Below are positions 35,883 to 49,800 of a DNA stretch of 64,000 nt, one piece after another. Position 1 is the first letter of the stretch. Each line of letters opens with the position of its first letter. The notes under the pieces are model-generated. The model made no database searches. It was not told where the DNA came from and saw nothing but the letters and a program-made list of their open reading frames with translations. Origin of the DNA: Plecoglossus altivelis (Eukaryota; Chordata; Actinopteri; Osmeriformes; Plecoglossidae); assembly GCA_036571765.1 (NCBI GenBank), contig BROE01000028.1, forward strand, positions 4,671,143 through 4,735,142, written 5' to 3'. The translations under genes were made by a program, and so were the position numbers.

Positions 35883-36784
35883 GCGAACACAATTCATCTA
35901 CAGGTTTGAAGAACGGATACACCATAATTGACATAATTGATCAAACTTCAAGACGCATTGCTCAGTTTAGGCCTTAGTCCTTAGTTTATGTTGGTTAATC
36001 AATGACTTTTGAAAACAGAGAAAGTGACATTATTTTTAAACTTCTTTATTTAAATAAATACATTCTTTGTAGACGAAGTAAAGCCATTAATTAATTCATG
36101 CGAGCCATATGGTGTAAAAACAGTTGTTAATGTTTTCTAACAAGGACAGAACACAAAATCATTCAGTCGTTCATGGGATGAAATCTACTCGACAGAACTG
36201 TCTTTTGACATTCTGTTTCCGTTTATTGGAATGATTTGCAACAAATCTTAGTTTAGTTAGACTTTTAGCCTGACATGGAGCAGGCNNNNNNNNNNNNNNN
36301 NNNNNNNNNNNNNNNNNNNNNNNNNNNNNNNNNNNNNNNNNNNNNNNNNNNNNNNNNNTTGTGTGAATGCCATTTATATAATGCGAACACCTTCATCTAC
36401 AGGTTTGAAGAACGGATACACCATCATTGACATAATTGATCAAACTTCAAGATGCACTGCTCAGTTTAGGCCTTAGTCCTTAGTTTATGTTGGTTAATCA
36501 ATGACTTTTGAAAACAGAGAAAGTGACATTATTTTTAAACTTCTTTATTTAAATAAATACATTCTTTGTAGACGAAGTAAAGCCATTAATTAATTCATGC
36601 GAGCCATATGGTGTAAAAACAGTTGTTAATGTTTTCTAACAAGGACAGAACACAAAATCATTCAGTCGTTCATGGGATGAAATCTACTCGACAGAACTGT
36701 CTTTTGACATTCTGTTTCCGTTTATTGGAATGATTTGCAACAAATCTTAGTTTAGTTAGACTTTTAGCCTGACATGGAGCAGGC
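35883..36784. repeat. 403-bp direct duplication flanking an N-gap
   Basis: Positions 35,883-36,285 and 36,383-36,784 are almost identical at an offset of 499-500. They are separated by 73 N (36,286-36,358) and a short unique piece. The few differences sit near the left edge. The left copy ends exactly at the gap. This looks like unmerged allelic contig ends rather than a genuine tandem repeat. Confidence 0.85.
36286..36358. other. Assembly gap (73 N)
   Basis: The sequence is undetermined. Confidence 0.99.
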
Positions 36785-38640
36785 TAGTTCAAATGTCTAA
36801 GTTGCCTTGGTTTCGTTGCTTGAACTAGAATAAGCCACCTTAATGGAATGGAACTCTCGTTAAAGTAAGCAAGACTTCATCGAGATAAGCCTGGCTTTTC
36901 CTTAATCTACGTTGATGGAACACCCTCCTGGTCATTTGCTGTCGTGTTTGTGCTTCCTTTCCCCAGTCCTGCTTGCCTTTCCTGCCTCTCGTCTTCTCCT
37001 GCCTTCCTCTCTGCACGAACCCTGTCATTAGATACCCCTGATTTGATCCCTTCATCCAGTGTTGCTTTGTACTGGATTGGGGTCTGCCAGTGAGCCCATG
37101 ACAATTGAGCTATCAGCCATCCTCCAGTGACGTTACAGGATGGTGAGTGTCATATTCTGATGGGTGTCCATTGGATGTTTTCAGGAAGTGGGCGGGACAT
37201 GTTCGCAGGCATCACTTTCTGACTAAACAGAATAAAAGCAACCTGTGATAATTGCTTTTATTCTTTTGACTCTGATTCTATACTCCTCCCTTCCATTGAC
37301 AATGTTTTTGTGGTTAGCCTTAACGTGGTGGCACGGCATTGCAAGTGAACAGTATACCAGCTGTAGTTCTTAGCTTAGATTTCCTCTTTATCCTGTTATT
37401 TACTGGACAAGGAAAAATTGGCATGATCCACAGACAGATTTTGGGAAACAAACATTGACATTAGTCCAGAGGCAAAACCGCAGCAGTCTTTTAGGTTTCC
37501 GCCAATAATTACTATGACTGCATTTGGGGATTTATGGAATATTTTGAACATTCAATACCCTGAGGCATACATGTCTGTATTACACAATGGGTACTTACCA
37601 GTCATCAGTTTGCCCACTTGAAAAGAAGCATAAAACAAGTCTTATACCAGATGTTCTGTTTGGCAACTCAGCATGTTTTACCTTCAATGTCCTTAAATAC
37701 AAAAACAACAGTTTTTTTAAGATTGTCCATCCCAAAAATGAAGACAAGTGTGGAACATGATTGTGCTCATCTAACTGTTGACACCTGATCTCATCATGAA
37801 TGCTCACAGTAACAATAAACAACTGTCTTGTGACACAATGCATACATGCAGTACACGTCAATTTACAGATTGGTTGTTCTAGTTCACTAGTTCTAGTGCC
37901 CCTCCAACAGTTCACCAGTTGGTCACTCAATGGTTTTGGGAGTCAGATGTGTTTTTGAGGATGATAAACGGTTCAAGACTGAAGAGGATTTCGCAAACAA
38001 AACAGACACGTGTTCAAGGTCACATTTGAAGAGCTACTCTAACTTGTTCTGTTAACGTACAGCATATTGTGATGGGGAAGGCAGGGGGAGGGTGTTTCAG
38101 TATAACACAAGTCTGCAGTTCAGAAGCAGGTTATTCTCTTCAGGCAAAGGTTAGCTTTTATTTGTTTTTGACCAGTAAACTGTTATATATGGGTGATGTG
38201 TGCAAGATTCATAGGTCAAGTCTGTGCGTGTCTGGATGGTGTGTCTTATCTGTGTTTCTGCCACACATGTTCAAACGGATTAGGATGGGTGATCTGGGTA
38301 AGAAACTACCTGCGTGACTCGGCTTTTTGTGAGATGGTGGTCAGATGGTTTGACTGGTGAGAAGATGAAGGCAGTCAGACACTACGAAGACACAGAAACA
38401 TGTTGTGTGTTTGTGTGTGTGTTTTTGGCAGTGGTGTGGTATTATTGGTGCATACTACTGATGGTATGTTGGAAGATCAAAGTCAAAGTTGAGATTTTAA
38501 GATGAAAATAGCATTCAAGCAGGTGGACGTCACGCTGTAAAGTGCGTTTGGTCGCTCTATCAGAAAAACGGTCTCTGCGAACCTTCCAATCCTTATTTGA
38601 CCCGTGGTGTGTGAGTCCACAGGTCAAACCTGTGCTCTGT
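36785..38640. other. Non-coding interval
   Basis: No gene is recognised. AATAAA motifs on the minus strand near 37,257 and 38,157-38,162 would suit a 3' end for the candidate exon at 38,643-38,758. Confidence 0.45.
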
Positions 38641-38642
38641 TT

Positions 38643-38758
38643 TCATAGACAGACAACAGGCTTGTGAAGGAGGAGAAGACGCGAGTAAGCTATGGTCACA
38701 GCCATGGAGATCCAGCCGTGTTCGCCTGCGCTCGATGCAGGTTCGGTTCCTTCATGCT
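38643..38758 (-). CDS. Candidate terminal exon of a GPI-anchored protein, ephrin-A3-like
   Basis: On the minus strand, acceptor TAGGTTTGTTTCCAG leads into an open frame: HEGTEPASSAGEHG, then a hydrophobic segment beginning WISMAVTIAYSRLLLL, then KPVVCL and a stop. The layout of a small hydrophilic linker plus a C-terminal hydrophobic tail is that of a GPI-attachment exon. By memory it resembles the last exon of ephrin-A3 (spaced GT-P, EH, AV-IA matches). Ephrin-A proteins are membrane-tethered ligands of Eph receptors. The receptor-binding exon is not in this window, so the gene would have to extend beyond 64 kb. A chance open frame in a GC-richer patch is the alternative. Confidence 0.35.
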
Positions 38759-38799
38759 CTGGAAACAAACCTAGTCACAGACAGAATGAGAGCACGTCT

Positions 38800-41270
38800 A
38801 AGGGGCCAGACATCTGACAGCACTTTTCATCTACATCTGGCTAACACTGTATTTAATTAACCCTTTGTACAAACCACAGCGCTGCCATAACTGGAAACAG
38901 GTCACTGGTTTCAGAAAAGAGATCTTGAGGAATAAAAACAAAACAAAACACAAGCTCCTGTGATGTATTTACACTTTAGGTCTTTAATACGTAAAGGGTT
39001 GAAATGTATTTATACACCAGGTATGATACAACAGCTTCACAGTCATTCAGAGCCACTGCAGGAAATATAACAGTTTGTATGGTACAGATGAAATGTAAAT
39101 CTACTAAGCTTATTGCACAGCCATCTACTTTTTATCTTCATTTAACCAAAGATGTGATTCTGAAATGACCACATTTATTTAAAGGACTTTTATGCCACCT
39201 AGTGGTCTTGTAACAAACGTCTAACAAAAATCTGTTAGTGCAATATAGTGAATATACTGTATATAATGTATGCACGTCTTACCCAAACCTTTGATTACAA
39301 AAACGGTCCCCATGTTGATTTCTGAGTAATGTAAAATTACTGAGTTAAGTGAAAAAAGGCGTGCCTTTGTTTGATCCAAACAAGCTGTCCGATCCTAACA
39401 AGCATCTCAGTTTGAGATGCCAGACATGCATGGAAACAACTTGGATACTTGGCCCAGCTCTTCAGTGGCCTTGTCGATGTCAAACATCAATCTCACTCGG
39501 TAAATGCAGCCTATTGGGGAATTTAATCAAGAGGGAGCAGCATGCAGATTACGTAGTCATGGACACAGACGTTCACACGCACACGTTCTCTAGTCCCCTC
39601 TTCTCCATACAGGCATAGACACCAGAGTATCTGCCTGTGCGTGTGTGCTTGTGACTCAGTGGATCTCAATTACGGTGAGGTTGCTCCCTGGTCGGCTGGA
39701 TTGAGACATCTCCCCAGAGGGACCTGCAGTGCATTGCCCTGGCAGGATCCAACAGGTGGGCTCACCGCGGAGGCAGAAGGGCGGGCGGGGGATGCCGTAC
39801 GAGCAGTCAACTTAATTACCCCTTGAATCCCGCAAGCACCACGTTGACAACACCATTACCCGTCAAGTTTAGCAAAAGCCAAACTTAAAAGCTTGCTTGC
39901 CGGTGTCTCTCCCCCCCCACACACCCCCCACACCCCCTGCCAAAACATCTTGAGAGACCCTCAGACCATTGACCAAGCTTGAAGTTTTGGAAACAAAGCG
40001 GCAAGAACTACCGCTGTATTGTTCAGTCAGGCCGGAGGATGACAGATGTTTACAATAGCGCCATTCATTATGATTGGCTGGCTGGGTTGGGTCTGTAAGC
40101 GTAGTCTGCAACAGTCTGACAAGTAAATTGACGATTGCTAATCACAGCCCAGGGAGTATGACACAGCATATCTTCTTCCAAACCAGACGCCTTTAGTCCA
40201 GAGGGTGGATTTATCAAATTTGTCAAAGACAACTCTCAACCTATTTGACTGCTTCAAAAGGCAGCACCGGTCGAGAAAGAAAACAAGGAATAGCAGGGAA
40301 TCCATGATGTATGAGGAACCGAATTTCTTGTACAAACTGGTGCAATTTAGATGATGATGAATTGTGTTTTAATAAGTTCTCCCATGGGTTTACAGTATAA
40401 TCAGAGAAAAAAGTATAAGCTTTTAAAGTTCAAACTTCTAATAGACCAGATGGATTGAGGACAAATGGAAGAAAACACTAAGAAAACTAAGAAAGATGTT
40501 ATGTGCAACCACTTGGATTGACCATATGTTCGACGCGTGCAACGACAAATGTGTTTGTCAATCTCACCACCTCATTGGTTTTATTAAGCTCTATGGGCTA
40601 CATAAGGACATTAAATCGAGGGAGAATAGCCTCTTTCTAAATTTAAATGCTACTATCAAAGTCATCGTAGAGCCTTGTGTGGAATCATTTCCCCAAAGCT
40701 TCTTTTTTGTGTTTCTGAGGAGCATGTTAGATAGGCCATTCAGAAATGTTGTTGGAGTGCTGTACTGCATATGCCTGGATGGGCAAATGGTTACCTCATC
40801 TATGTCTCATTAGATACATATAGCATGCCAGACATTTGAATGGTGTTAAGGGATTGGCTAGACTAGTGGACCCAAATGCACCTGACAAGGAGGTAAAGAA
40901 TGACATTGGACAAAGAGAGCAGTGGGATGTCAGATGGGGTGGGCCAGGTTGCCAGATAAGCTGGCAGGAAACAAGAAGAACCTTAGCTAAGGGATTTTTG
41001 CGTTAGTAAAAGGAAGGAACCAGAGAATGCTCTGCAACTAAACATTGCAGCACAGCCGCAAATGTAGTTTTCAACAATGACTTGGCAATTCCTGGCAAAG
41101 CAGAGTCTCCACGATATACTGGTTACACTAAGGCTGGTGACCAGAGGAGAGGCAGGTGCAGAGAGCAAGGCATGATGTCACTGAGACAGGAGCCAAACCC
41201 ACATGCACAGACAGGGAGAGTGAGTAGGAGACAGAGAGAGAGAGAAGGAGAGACGCAGAAAGAGACAGAG
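38800..41270. other. Non-coding interval
   Basis: Generally AT-rich DNA, with a CG-richer patch at about 39,660-39,850, a short C/CA-rich stretch at about 39,908-39,940 and a GA repeat at about 41,228-41,280. No gene is recognised. Confidence 0.45.
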
Positions 41271-41279
41271 AGAGAGGGG

Positions 41280-41460
41280 GAGACTGGCTGCCGCTCAGAG
41301 GCGGAAGCGAAGGGCGTGATAAAAGGATCAGTCTGGTTATCTATGACCACCGCGCCGACTCCCTTCACGAAATCGGAACAAAACAACCCGAAGCAGCGCT
41401 TTCATGGGAACAGCCCAAGCAGGGAGACGGCGCCGCTTGCGTTTCTAACCGCTGTCGAAA
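41280..41460. promoter_or_regulatory. CpG-rich patch, possible promoter
   Basis: About 180 bp are dense in CG dinucleotides (for example ACCGCGCCGACTCC and GACGGCGCCGC) within AT-rich, CpG-poor surroundings. A TATA-like GATAAAAGG lies at about 41,317. No coding start is recognised. Confidence 0.28.
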
Positions 41461-41539
41461 TATTATTTCAGAAGAAGCCTGTGCATCTTGGAGCGTATTT
41501 CTCACTTGGAGAAAAACCCTGTCGAAGCTAAAGGCCATG

Positions 41540-44500
41540 TTGGAGCTATACATTTGCTACCAATTTAGCTCTTACATCTTAGATTTCACCCTCCTCTTCC
41601 TCTCCAGCCACCAAATGAGCTACTTACCATAGCGAATGACCTCCAGGATAAACAGACAGTGAACTGCATGACCCCAATAATCAAAACGTAGAAGGTAATA
41701 AATAAATAGAATTCATGGACCGGATTCAACAGTATCCCAAAAGGAAAAGGGGAAAAGGATAAGACAGGGTCCCCCACTTCTCTCTTTGTGGTCTTTTGAA
41801 CTGTTACACTGTTTCTGGTCAACCTTTACACAGAGGCCTGTTATTAACCAACTGTGTTTTGAATAGCCATTCAAAATGGAGGTTGTTCACATAAACTTTG
41901 AGGCTGGTGGTTTGCTGGGCAGACTGGGTGGGTTTTTCACAGGGGAATGAGTGCAGGATTGTGTTTGACAAGGACCTGTATTTGCTCACAAACCCAACCT
42001 GTGCTGGAAGAGCCTTTGGCCTATCGTACGTTTAGTGGTTAAGTTTCCTGGCAACTGATAATGGGTCAGTTAGAACTCGTAGACTGACAGTAGACATTAC
42101 GATCATGTCATGAGGTTCAATGAGATGCTTGAAGTTATCCTAATACATTGACCCTAAAACACTCTGACCTGTACCTCACTGAGCCTAGGGCTCACTTTGA
42201 AAAAAACATGAAAACTGAGGGGAACTTTATTGGTGTAGGAGGTATTGGAATCCTGTGTTAACACTTGATGTGTTGGCATAAAAGGCTTTTATTCCTATTT
42301 TCCACACTGAGTGTGTCATACATCTACATCATAAAAAAGAAATCCACAATCTGATTAAAATAAATGTTCCTTCCTTGAAATCTACTTAGGGAACGACACA
42401 ATGGGTAAGAATGCAGCTTACTGAGAACATCTTCGCTATTCATAGGTTTCTAGTGCTAAAAACATCTTTTTCTGTCATTCTTAATTGCTGGTGTTCTGTC
42501 CTACCACCAGCCTTTTACACAACAACACAAGCAAATATTTCAGATGTGGTGTCACACTGGAAGTGTTTAGTTGTCCTCTCCCGACACGACGATTCTATTG
42601 CGGTCTCTTTAGGGACCACGGCTCAGCCGACGCGCTTTTGAAGCCGCTGCCAGTGTCCCTCCCTTAGAGCCAATACACAACCTGTCTGACACGCCACATT
42701 GTTCCAGAGTAAAATGCTGCCCTTGCACTGGCAGCAGAGGGGGCCAAATGTCATGGAATTGAGAAGGCAATGGTCTGGATTTTCAAAGAGCAGCCACTTA
42801 TCAAACAGTGTTTGCGCACGCACGCACAAACACACGTATACACACAGGCACGTGCTGTTTATGCGTGCCAGTGCACACACCTTCTTGCTAGAGGGCTTTT
42901 CAATGCTCTTCCTCTGACACATAATAAGCCCTCCCCCCCTCCCACGCCTTCAGAAGATGGCAGGAATCACTGTGCTTGAGGGGCCACTGTGGAAATGGCT
43001 CTCCACAGGGAAGCGTCTGAGAAGACAAGGCCGCTCACAGCACTGTTCTTCGACAGATGTTGACACGGCTACTGTCTCAAAGAGCAGTGAGATCAGACAC
43101 TTGACACATGTGGCTTTGGATGGTGGAGCCCAAAATGGACGCCATGGTGTCACCTCCATGTTAGGAACATCTGGTGCATCCAGTTGGTATTTCCACTCAC
43201 TTTATATGGACGCTTAATTCTGTGTGTGGGGGGGGTTGAATCTTAAATTCACGGAGCAGAGGCCAGGCAGAATCAACATCACTTGAACATGACAGAGAGT
43301 TTTATTTTAGGGCGTTTGCGTTAAATGTTGGAAGCGGTTCCATATTGAGGGGTGGACGCACATGACTATGAGATCATTTGGAATTTGAAGAGCTACCACC
43401 TACCGCCTGACCGCCGAAAGATTCAGTGTTACTTTTTAATGCCTTGTCTAATTCTTGGAGATCAGAAGTAATAAAAACAGCACTCAAACCAGCCTAGAGA
43501 GAGGTAAAAGAGCAAAAACTACAACAAGGCAGCCTGCTTTGGTCGAATCTCATTATGTTCAATTCGGGGAAATGGGCCCTCAGAGCGACCTCTTGTGGTA
43601 AAAAGCACTTAAATGGACGATTAGAACGCTTATCCTTTGGTGTCTGCAAGACAGTTCTACAAGCGCCCATGGTTTTTTTATGGGAGAGAGAGATGTTCCC
43701 TATTATTAGAGTGTAATGGGAAAAAGAGGGGAAACACCCACCTATGGCGTTCATGGCCTCAGCACTGAGTGGGCCCACTAATGAGGAAGCGATAAGAAGG
43801 GGCGAAGGAGGGGAAAACACAGACACAGAGGTGCACACTAGTGACTGTAAAACGCACATGCACACACACACACACAAAGTCTTTCAGTCAGTTTTCGCAC
43901 ATGTGCACACCCAATCTGTCTTGTGTAAGAACACTATTCACAAATGGAAAAGATGCTGCATCCTTTTGGGAATGGCCTTGGGATATCTTGTAGCTCGTAG
44001 AGCGAGGTTTTATTGTCATTCTTTTCTGCTCTTTCATGACCCAAACAAATTGGTTCTTTTTAAGTGCAGTATCTGGCCCATAAACTGTCTACTATTCCCA
44101 AAGAAGAATTTGCAGACGTTTCTAATTGTCTAGGTAGCATGTGTGTCTGTGCATTTGTTGTGTGTGTGAGGCACAGAGAGAGAGAGAAAGGAAGGGGAAT
44201 GCAGTGGTGTGTGTGTGTCCATGCCTCCAGTCATTTCCTTTATTCTGGCTATGGCTATGATGGCTATTTTCTGTTAACATCCAAGAACCTCCCTAATACA
44301 GTTCGAAGACAACTTTTTGTTTATTTACTGTTCTCTGAACTTTTAACCTTCGATGTTCACTATCAGGATGAAATATACTTTAATGTGATATACAATGTAC
44401 AGTATACATTCTGAGGTATCTCATTCATAGCACTCTTGAACTATTAAAAGGTTGAGACATTCCTGTCATTAATTTAGTATTGTTTTTATGGGCTCCGAAA

Positions 44501-46640
44501 TCCCTTTTTAACTATAGAAGAATTTGGAATCGGCTTCCTTTTTTTTGGATTACAACTCCTCTGAGGCATTCGTCCCCTTTCTCCCTCTGTTTTCATATTC
44601 TTTTGCGGTGTGTAATTGCCAGTGAATGCTCTCGCAGGTTTCCTTTTGTCAGGGGTCAAGCCTAGTGTATTGTCATTTTTCATTCACAACTTCAAACACT
44701 TCAATCGTTAAAATTGGTTGGGAGCATAGTGGCAGAAACGAAAGTAACCAGATCTGTTTTCACAGTAGTTCCCTATTGGGTCTGTCTAACCACACCAGTG
44801 GCACATGGGAAAGGCGGCTTAAATACAGACAGAAAGAGAGAGAGAGAGACAGATAGAGACAGAAGGAGAGAGACACAGATACACAGAGAGAGAGTGTGTG
44901 GGAGATAAAGGTTGATTATCTGAATTGTTGAACTCACATCAGATGAACCACCTCCCAGGTTTAATGAGGGAACGATAGAGGCCACGTAACACTGCAGAGA
45001 AAAACCTTTGACCTTTACTGTAATCTTTACTGAGTCGTCAACCTACAACCTAAAATTGTAATATGCTGGCATTGATCAACATATGTAACTTGACTGAATG
45101 TGAACATTTTAAAACAATTGTAAATGTGTTTTGAAATGTGAAAAACATTTCTAGGTCAATACTGTACATCAAATCCCCTACTTATTCTGTTTGGAAAGAG
45201 AAGTGGTTATACATAGGGTCTTAGTGTAAACCTATGGAAAAAGAGAATTTAATTGGTTTGTTTGCAAGTCCTGTTCGATTTACACCATTAACAACGGTGC
45301 ACCACAGAAGTCCACAGATGTCACCTAATCAGGATTTGGGGATTAATTCCCATGCCCAGATAGGACACCATAACCGCATGTGTAGCAACACTGGGCCAAA
45401 CACAGCATGACTGCTTTGTATAGATGGATCTATTGCGGCAATATATCAGAAAATCTTGACAATTTTTCCATACCACCCTCTTCCCCAACCTATAAAATAT
45501 TTTTTATACCTATTGAACGTATAAAAAAATGTGTAATATGTGGAGTGTACACAGCATATGAACAAATTTCTGTTCGCAATAAGTGAAGACTTTGTTTTCC
45601 TGAGTGGACAGGCTAAAACTTTCCTGTATGTAGACACTTTGCAGACAGACAAAGCATATGAGCAAGTCAAAGACTAACAAGACTGATGACACTCCAAGAA
45701 TTGTACACTTACATACACAGATTCCCGGATGTGCGTTCGGATGATAAACTGCCTTGTGCCTTATCTACGCAAATATGCATATAAAGTTTATAAAAAGTAG
45801 GAACAGAGATGCAGAGATAAGCGATCTGACCTTTTCATTCAACACTGCGGACGGGGTCTGCTAGTGTTAACGTCATGATAGTAGCTGTGAAAAAGGATCA
45901 ATTATTAGATATGTGACAGGCACCACATTTTTGCATTATATCCTCAGGTAGTTCTTTTTAAATACTGTATCTAGGTACATATCTGAAGCAACATCTACAA
46001 AAAAACGGATTAACAAATAGATAAAAATACAAAACAAGAAAATAGGACCATTGCCAAAGGAGGAAATTGGTAGTAAAAACCTGTCACCTTACAGTGTGTC
46101 ATCAAAGTAGGGCAGACTGTGTTATTATCCAGAACTTTCTACCTAACCCCTAAAAGGTTTCCTCTCGGGTGATATAGTGTTCTAAACTTTGATCATAAAT
46201 CTGAAAGACTCAACAGTAGTTGAGAATCATGCGCAGACCCACCTTAATTATAATCTTATCTGGAAGGTATCATCTTTTATGGGTGTTTCAACATAACTCT
46301 GTCTCTATTTTTATCTGGACAAATCAAGAAAATGCAAAAATGAACCTTTCCCACTTCAAAGAAGCGCAAAGTGTTACAAGAGTAAAACACAATGAGATGG
46401 ATATTGTTTTCCTCTTTTAGACACTTTACTGTAAACTATAGCTTTGTTCATGTGTCCAGTGTGATCTTATCAAAGCACGTTTAGCACTATCCATACAAAC
46501 AGAAGTTACACAGGTCAGAGGGCATCATTGATTTGATGGTCATTATACTGAGGTACTTTAGGTACCTGAGAGAACTAAAGGGGGGATAGACAGCCATGTT
46601 AACTTTGCACACTTAATTTATATAATGATCATTTACATAC
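41540..46640. other. Gene-poor interval
   Basis: Contains GA/GAGAGA tracts (about 44,825-44,895), CA and TG runs (about 43,860 and 44,155-44,218) and AT-rich DNA. No exon is recognised with confidence. On the minus strand a strong acceptor near 44,992 precedes a short open frame, but no family is seen. Confidence 0.45.
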
Positions 46641-46654
46641 ATAAGGTGTGTGCA

Positions 46655-46870
46655 TGTCCTCCCCATGTTACCGTGGGTTTTCTCTATTGAAATTGCCCCT
46701 AGAGAATGGATGTGCGAGTGAATGGTTGTCTGTGTCTCTGTGCTAGCCCTGCAACTTTCTGGCCCCAGTCCAGGGTGTACCCTGCCTATGGCCCGAAAGC
46801 TACTGGGTTAGGCTCCGGTCACCCGTGACCCCAAAAATGGGAACAAGCGGGGCTGCGATCCCTCCCAGGG
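46655..46870 (+). repeat. Dispersed retroelement 3'-end fragment
   Basis: Blocks such as GTGTGCATGTCCTCCCCATG, GAATGGTTGTCTGTG, CCAGTCCAGGGTGTACCCTG, GGGTTAGGCTCCGGTC and ATGGGAACAAGCGG follow the order of a very common teleost retroelement tail. The copy is diverged. I cannot assign the family firmly. Confidence 0.55.
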
Positions 46871-46879
46871 ATCAGCAGT

Positions 46880-49800
46880 AGACAATGTCTGTATGTATCA
46901 TTTACATAACATTTACATAACTTTTCCATCTGTCAGCACAATTTTATGAATTTGACTGCACGTCTCTAAACTCTGCACATGACTTAATTCTGTCATCTGT
47001 CATCATATCAGAGCATAGTGCTTGTGTGGTAGACTTGTAAAAGCCTGACGGTGTATGAGAAGTCTGCAGGCCTGTGTCAAGAAGGTGCGGGATGAGGTTA
47101 GATGGATCGATTTGGCTGGCGTGAGTTTAGAAGAAGCAGGAGGGAGGGGATCCTGTTGGAGTCAAATAAATGCACTTCACTTCAAGATGTCCGGAACAAT
47201 CTCACGATTTGCATCAGTGTCTAATCATGTGACTGCTGTGCATGTACAGTATAGGTCTGTGTATGTATGTGTGTGACTTAGGAATGTGTGATTCTCCCTG
47301 GTGTCAGGTGTTACTAGGCTAAAGAATGGGAAGGAGACTATTCAGTGAGGCAAAACTAGCCTTGACCTAGGACGATCACAGCATGCGTGTATCTGACATA
47401 TTACAAAATTCACAAAATACTGTCCAATTTCTTTCCCTAACAGAATGTTGGACGTCTAATGGCCAGGCTTAACTAACCAACTAATAGCACAGTGTCAAAT
47501 ACAACTGTGTAGTTACTTATTAGGACCCAAAGTTCAGACATGCTAAACTATTCCATTGTTCCATCTTTCACTTTGCCTGTGACAAACGTAGCACAGTGTT
47601 GTGTCAAATCTGTAAGAAAGAAGAGAAGAGCAGTCAGCGGTTGACTTTTGTTGCTCTTTTCTTTTTTGACTTTCTGAGGACTGTCGTGTGATTACGTACT
47701 GTCAGTGATTCATGTGCTTGACTTGATGTCGTGTGTGTGTATGTGTGTACTGACATGCCTTTGTCTTTCCGTTCGTCTATTCCCGGTTACTCTCTCAGAG
47801 GGACTGGGTCGGCCTTTACCCTGCTGCGCTGATATTGTCCAGGATGGTTCTATCAAAGGGATGGCACAGTCAGTTGTGAGGGGAAACTCCCCTAAGAGTG
47901 AGTCCAACACACTCTGACACAATCCACTCTTTCCCAGCTTGAGGCTTGCCCTTTAGGGCGGTAAACCAAACTTCTTGCGCAAAAGCTCCTCACACAACAA
48001 AGATAGTCAGGTAAAACTCATTGTTTAATTCATGATGGGTGTTTTCCGAAAGGTCTATCACAGTAGTCTTTTGCAGGAAATGTTCCTTTTTCATTACTTT
48101 GATTGATGGCTGTTTGAACTGCTTATTTTAAATTTCAGCATTGGTATCTGCACCAAAACTGATCCCTAATAAATTAATTTAGTGTCACTTAAGATAAGAT
48201 TAGGTAGAGGCATGCTTTATGAATAGCCATAGTTACAATTCAAATGAGAGTATCGATGTCTTCCATATGCCGAATACTGCTCTTAATCCATTTTTTGTCT
48301 TCGGTGTTTCCCAGAGGCAGGGAATTCTCAAAGCCTATTGGTTCATTCCGATCTTAGTCGTTTCCTGTGCCCAACCGGGATAAATGTAGTCACTGACATT
48401 AAGCTCTTCCCCTGTTCTTGTTTCCCCACCCAAAAAACATTGTTTGTTTTCGGGTGGGGCAAGTAATGGGGGCGGAAGAACAGGTGAAAGTCAGGGTCGA
48501 CCTCTGATTGATTATCTGGGTGGGCAACTGCTGACTCAACAGATAATCCATTATGTTCTTGCCAATATGCTGTCGAACAAGGACTTTTAAACATCAAACA
48601 GGAGCTGCAACTCAAACAATGAGTTCACGATGAGTTTGTGTAAGTGCAGAAGTGGCTAATTTGGGCTAAATGATATCATCAGAGTCAAGGGTGCGTCTGG
48701 AACCTTCCCAACAATGGGGCCAATTGTGAGATTCTGCCTGACCTGCTCATTTTGATAGTCAGTTCAGTTGAAAGGGTTGTGTGAAAAGGAAAAGAGACTC
48801 TTGTGTTTGGTGTTGGCTGTGCTTTGCAGGGCTTGTTAGTGCTGTAACACAAATAGTAGTGGTAAAGGACAGCATTGTGGACAGCGTTCCACAACATTAT
48901 ATGATAAGTCATAACACACAAGTTCTTGAATTCAGATCAATTACACGACATAAATCTTGCAAGATGGCAAAGTAGCGGCCTTTAAAGTAATTGATGAACA
49001 CAGACAATTTACACCACTGAACAGACTTTTGGAATTTCAAATTGTTTGTTAAGTAACCAGGTGGATTTGTATGTCAGAGAGCATCATTCAACAAGAACAG
49101 CCTCTTCTTTATAAAGTGCATTTTAAGTTGTGTGAGTTTGTTCATTGCTAAAAGGTTTTCCAATCGTAGTACAAGCTGGCTGGGGTTCAGAGAAAAAAAA
49201 ACAACCTTTTAGGTGGAGTTCTGCGTGCAACTGGGGCACTGTCCAAATCCCAAATACCACTGCACTTGTTTGTGAAGGCAATGTTACGCACAGAAGTTTT
49301 AACAAACCCTGTGGGAGACATTTTCACAGAGGGTTGTGCTCTATAATTTGCTTTCCTGGAGGGCTGCTTTGTGATACACCGTTTTTGTCTTGTTTTTTTA
49401 CTTTCATTTTCCAAAGCGTAATAATGTTTTTCAATATGATTACATTAGTATACCAGAGACCAACTAATTGCATCTCTCCCACGCTCCCTTGAACCTTTTG
49501 GAACAACTTTCTTACCAAAGCCAAACACTCTAAACTACAGACCAGAATTCTATGTCAACATCAAGAAAGTCGTGATTGAGGCTGTAGATAGAGGCAAAAA
49601 CACCCAAGCCTCTGTTGTGATTCACTATCATATCACTATCAGATATATTGCAGAACAAAAGACAGTGCGATCTTGATATCAGCTCGCAAAGGGTAAGAAA
49701 TGTTTAAACAGACGTGTGGATCCTCTGTCTGCATTCAGTATACCATACATGTATATCATGTAGATGGAAACTGCTTGAAAGTAGCAAAAGTATGTTTTCA

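Noticed and set aside
41082..41531. 149-codon plus-strand frame
   Set aside because: It runs through a GA-repeat tract with Arg/Glu-rich low-complexity translation and has no recognisable domain. Only the CpG-rich patch is noted.
44930..44992. Minus-strand segment with a strong acceptor and an 18-codon open frame
   Set aside because: The splice sites look acceptable, but the phase does not join well to the candidate exon at 38,758 and no family is recognised.
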